DNA of 5,912 bases. Origin: Accumulibacter sp. GTDB taxonomy: Bacteria; Pseudomonadota; Gammaproteobacteria; Burkholderiales; Rhodocyclaceae. Location: positions 1-5,912 of the forward strand of contig JAISDL010000029.1 of assembly GCA_031264825.1 (NCBI GenBank), given 5' to 3'. Positions 5,735-5,912 of this stretch are shown here, one piece after another. The position numbers were made by a program, and so were the translations under genes. How positions within the stretch are numbered: the stretch's first letter is position 1; each line of letters begins with the position of its first letter. The notes beneath the pieces are model-generated. The model saw only the letters and a program-made list of their open reading frames with translations. It was not told the DNA's origin and ran no database searches.

Positions 5735-5912
5735 CTACGCATCGTGGTCGAGGCGATCAAGCACGGCAAGCGCCGCAGGAATATCCGCGCTCGCCGCCAT
5801 GGCCTTGAAACGCGTTTCGGCGTCAAAAGTGGCGAGCGTCTGGACACTGATTTCCGTGATCAGCTTATTGACGCTGAGTTTCCGCGCCTCCGCGACATCC
5901 TTCAGGCGGCGC
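5735..5912 (-). CDS. C-terminal part of a small ribbon-helix-helix-like protein, start outside window
   Basis: The minus strand is open from the right edge to a TAG at 5737-5735, giving 58 residues that begin RRLKDVAEARKLSVNKLITE and end AALAVLDRLDHDA. The segment LKDVAEARKLSVNKLITEIS has the pattern of the two helices of a ribbon-helix-helix (Arc/HicB/CopG-type) fold, where a loop with Ser-x-Asn separates the helices. The tail, with ETRFKAMAASADIPAALAVLDRLD, resembles the C-terminal extension of small antitoxin-like relatives that pair with a toxin gene. Codon use matches the other genes. The N-terminal strand and any toxin partner would be to the right of the window. It is transcribed in the same direction as the operon, 455 bp upstream, and is probably a separate unit. 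The family call rests on pattern only. Confidence 0.65.
   Translation of the reverse strand, partial: RRLKDVAEARKLSVNKLITEISVQTLATFDAETRFKAMAASADIPAALAVLDRLDHDA

Overview
The window (5,912 bp, GC-rich coding DNA) carries two long, adjacent minus-strand genes in a tight operon, bracketed by repeat-rich non-coding DNA, with a third minus-strand gene entering at the right edge. Both large genes encode cytoplasmic-looking proteins built from tetratricopeptide repeats (TPRs) fused to a glycosyltransferase domain. The organism cannot be named from this sequence. High GC, TPR-glycosyltransferase fusions, phased 7-bp repeats and abundant small dispersed palindromic repeats would suit an environmental bacterium such as a member of the Planctomycetota, but this is only a guess.

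Layout, left to right. Positions 1-66 hold the edge of a possible neighbouring gene whose strand I cannot settle. Positions 71-150 are a degenerate array of 7-bp repeats, and 155-231 is a dispersed repeat element. Positions 217-2622 (minus) encode an 801-residue TPR plus O-GlcNAc transferase-type (SPINDLY/GT41) protein. Positions 2622-5279 (minus) encode an 885-residue protein with the architecture TPR, GT9-like (heptosyltransferase-fold) domain, TPR. Positions 5280-5734 hold the leader of the operon, then a mosaic of hairpin repeats and a second 7-bp repeat array. Positions 5735-5912 (minus) encode the last 58 residues of a small protein that looks like a ribbon-helix-helix DNA-binding protein or antitoxin.

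The two large genes are read right to left. The upstream one (2622-5279) has a good ribosome binding site. Its stop codon overlaps the start of the downstream gene by one base (TGATG), so the pair is probably translationally coupled and made in fixed proportion. A shared role in glycosylating a protein or surface target is a reasonable inference, but the window shows no sugar-nucleotide synthesis gene and no obvious acceptor protein.

Observations worth a second look: a gapless block of about 150 residues occurs on both sides of the GT9-like domain; a 75-bp in-frame segment between the TPR and catalytic parts of the GT41 protein is bounded by 14-bp direct repeats; near-identical 30-bp repeats in opposite orientation bracket the operon, the left one providing the last codons and stop of the GT41 gene; and a pair of inverted 25-bp palindromes upstream resembles a small non-autonomous element. 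I see no wholly new system here.
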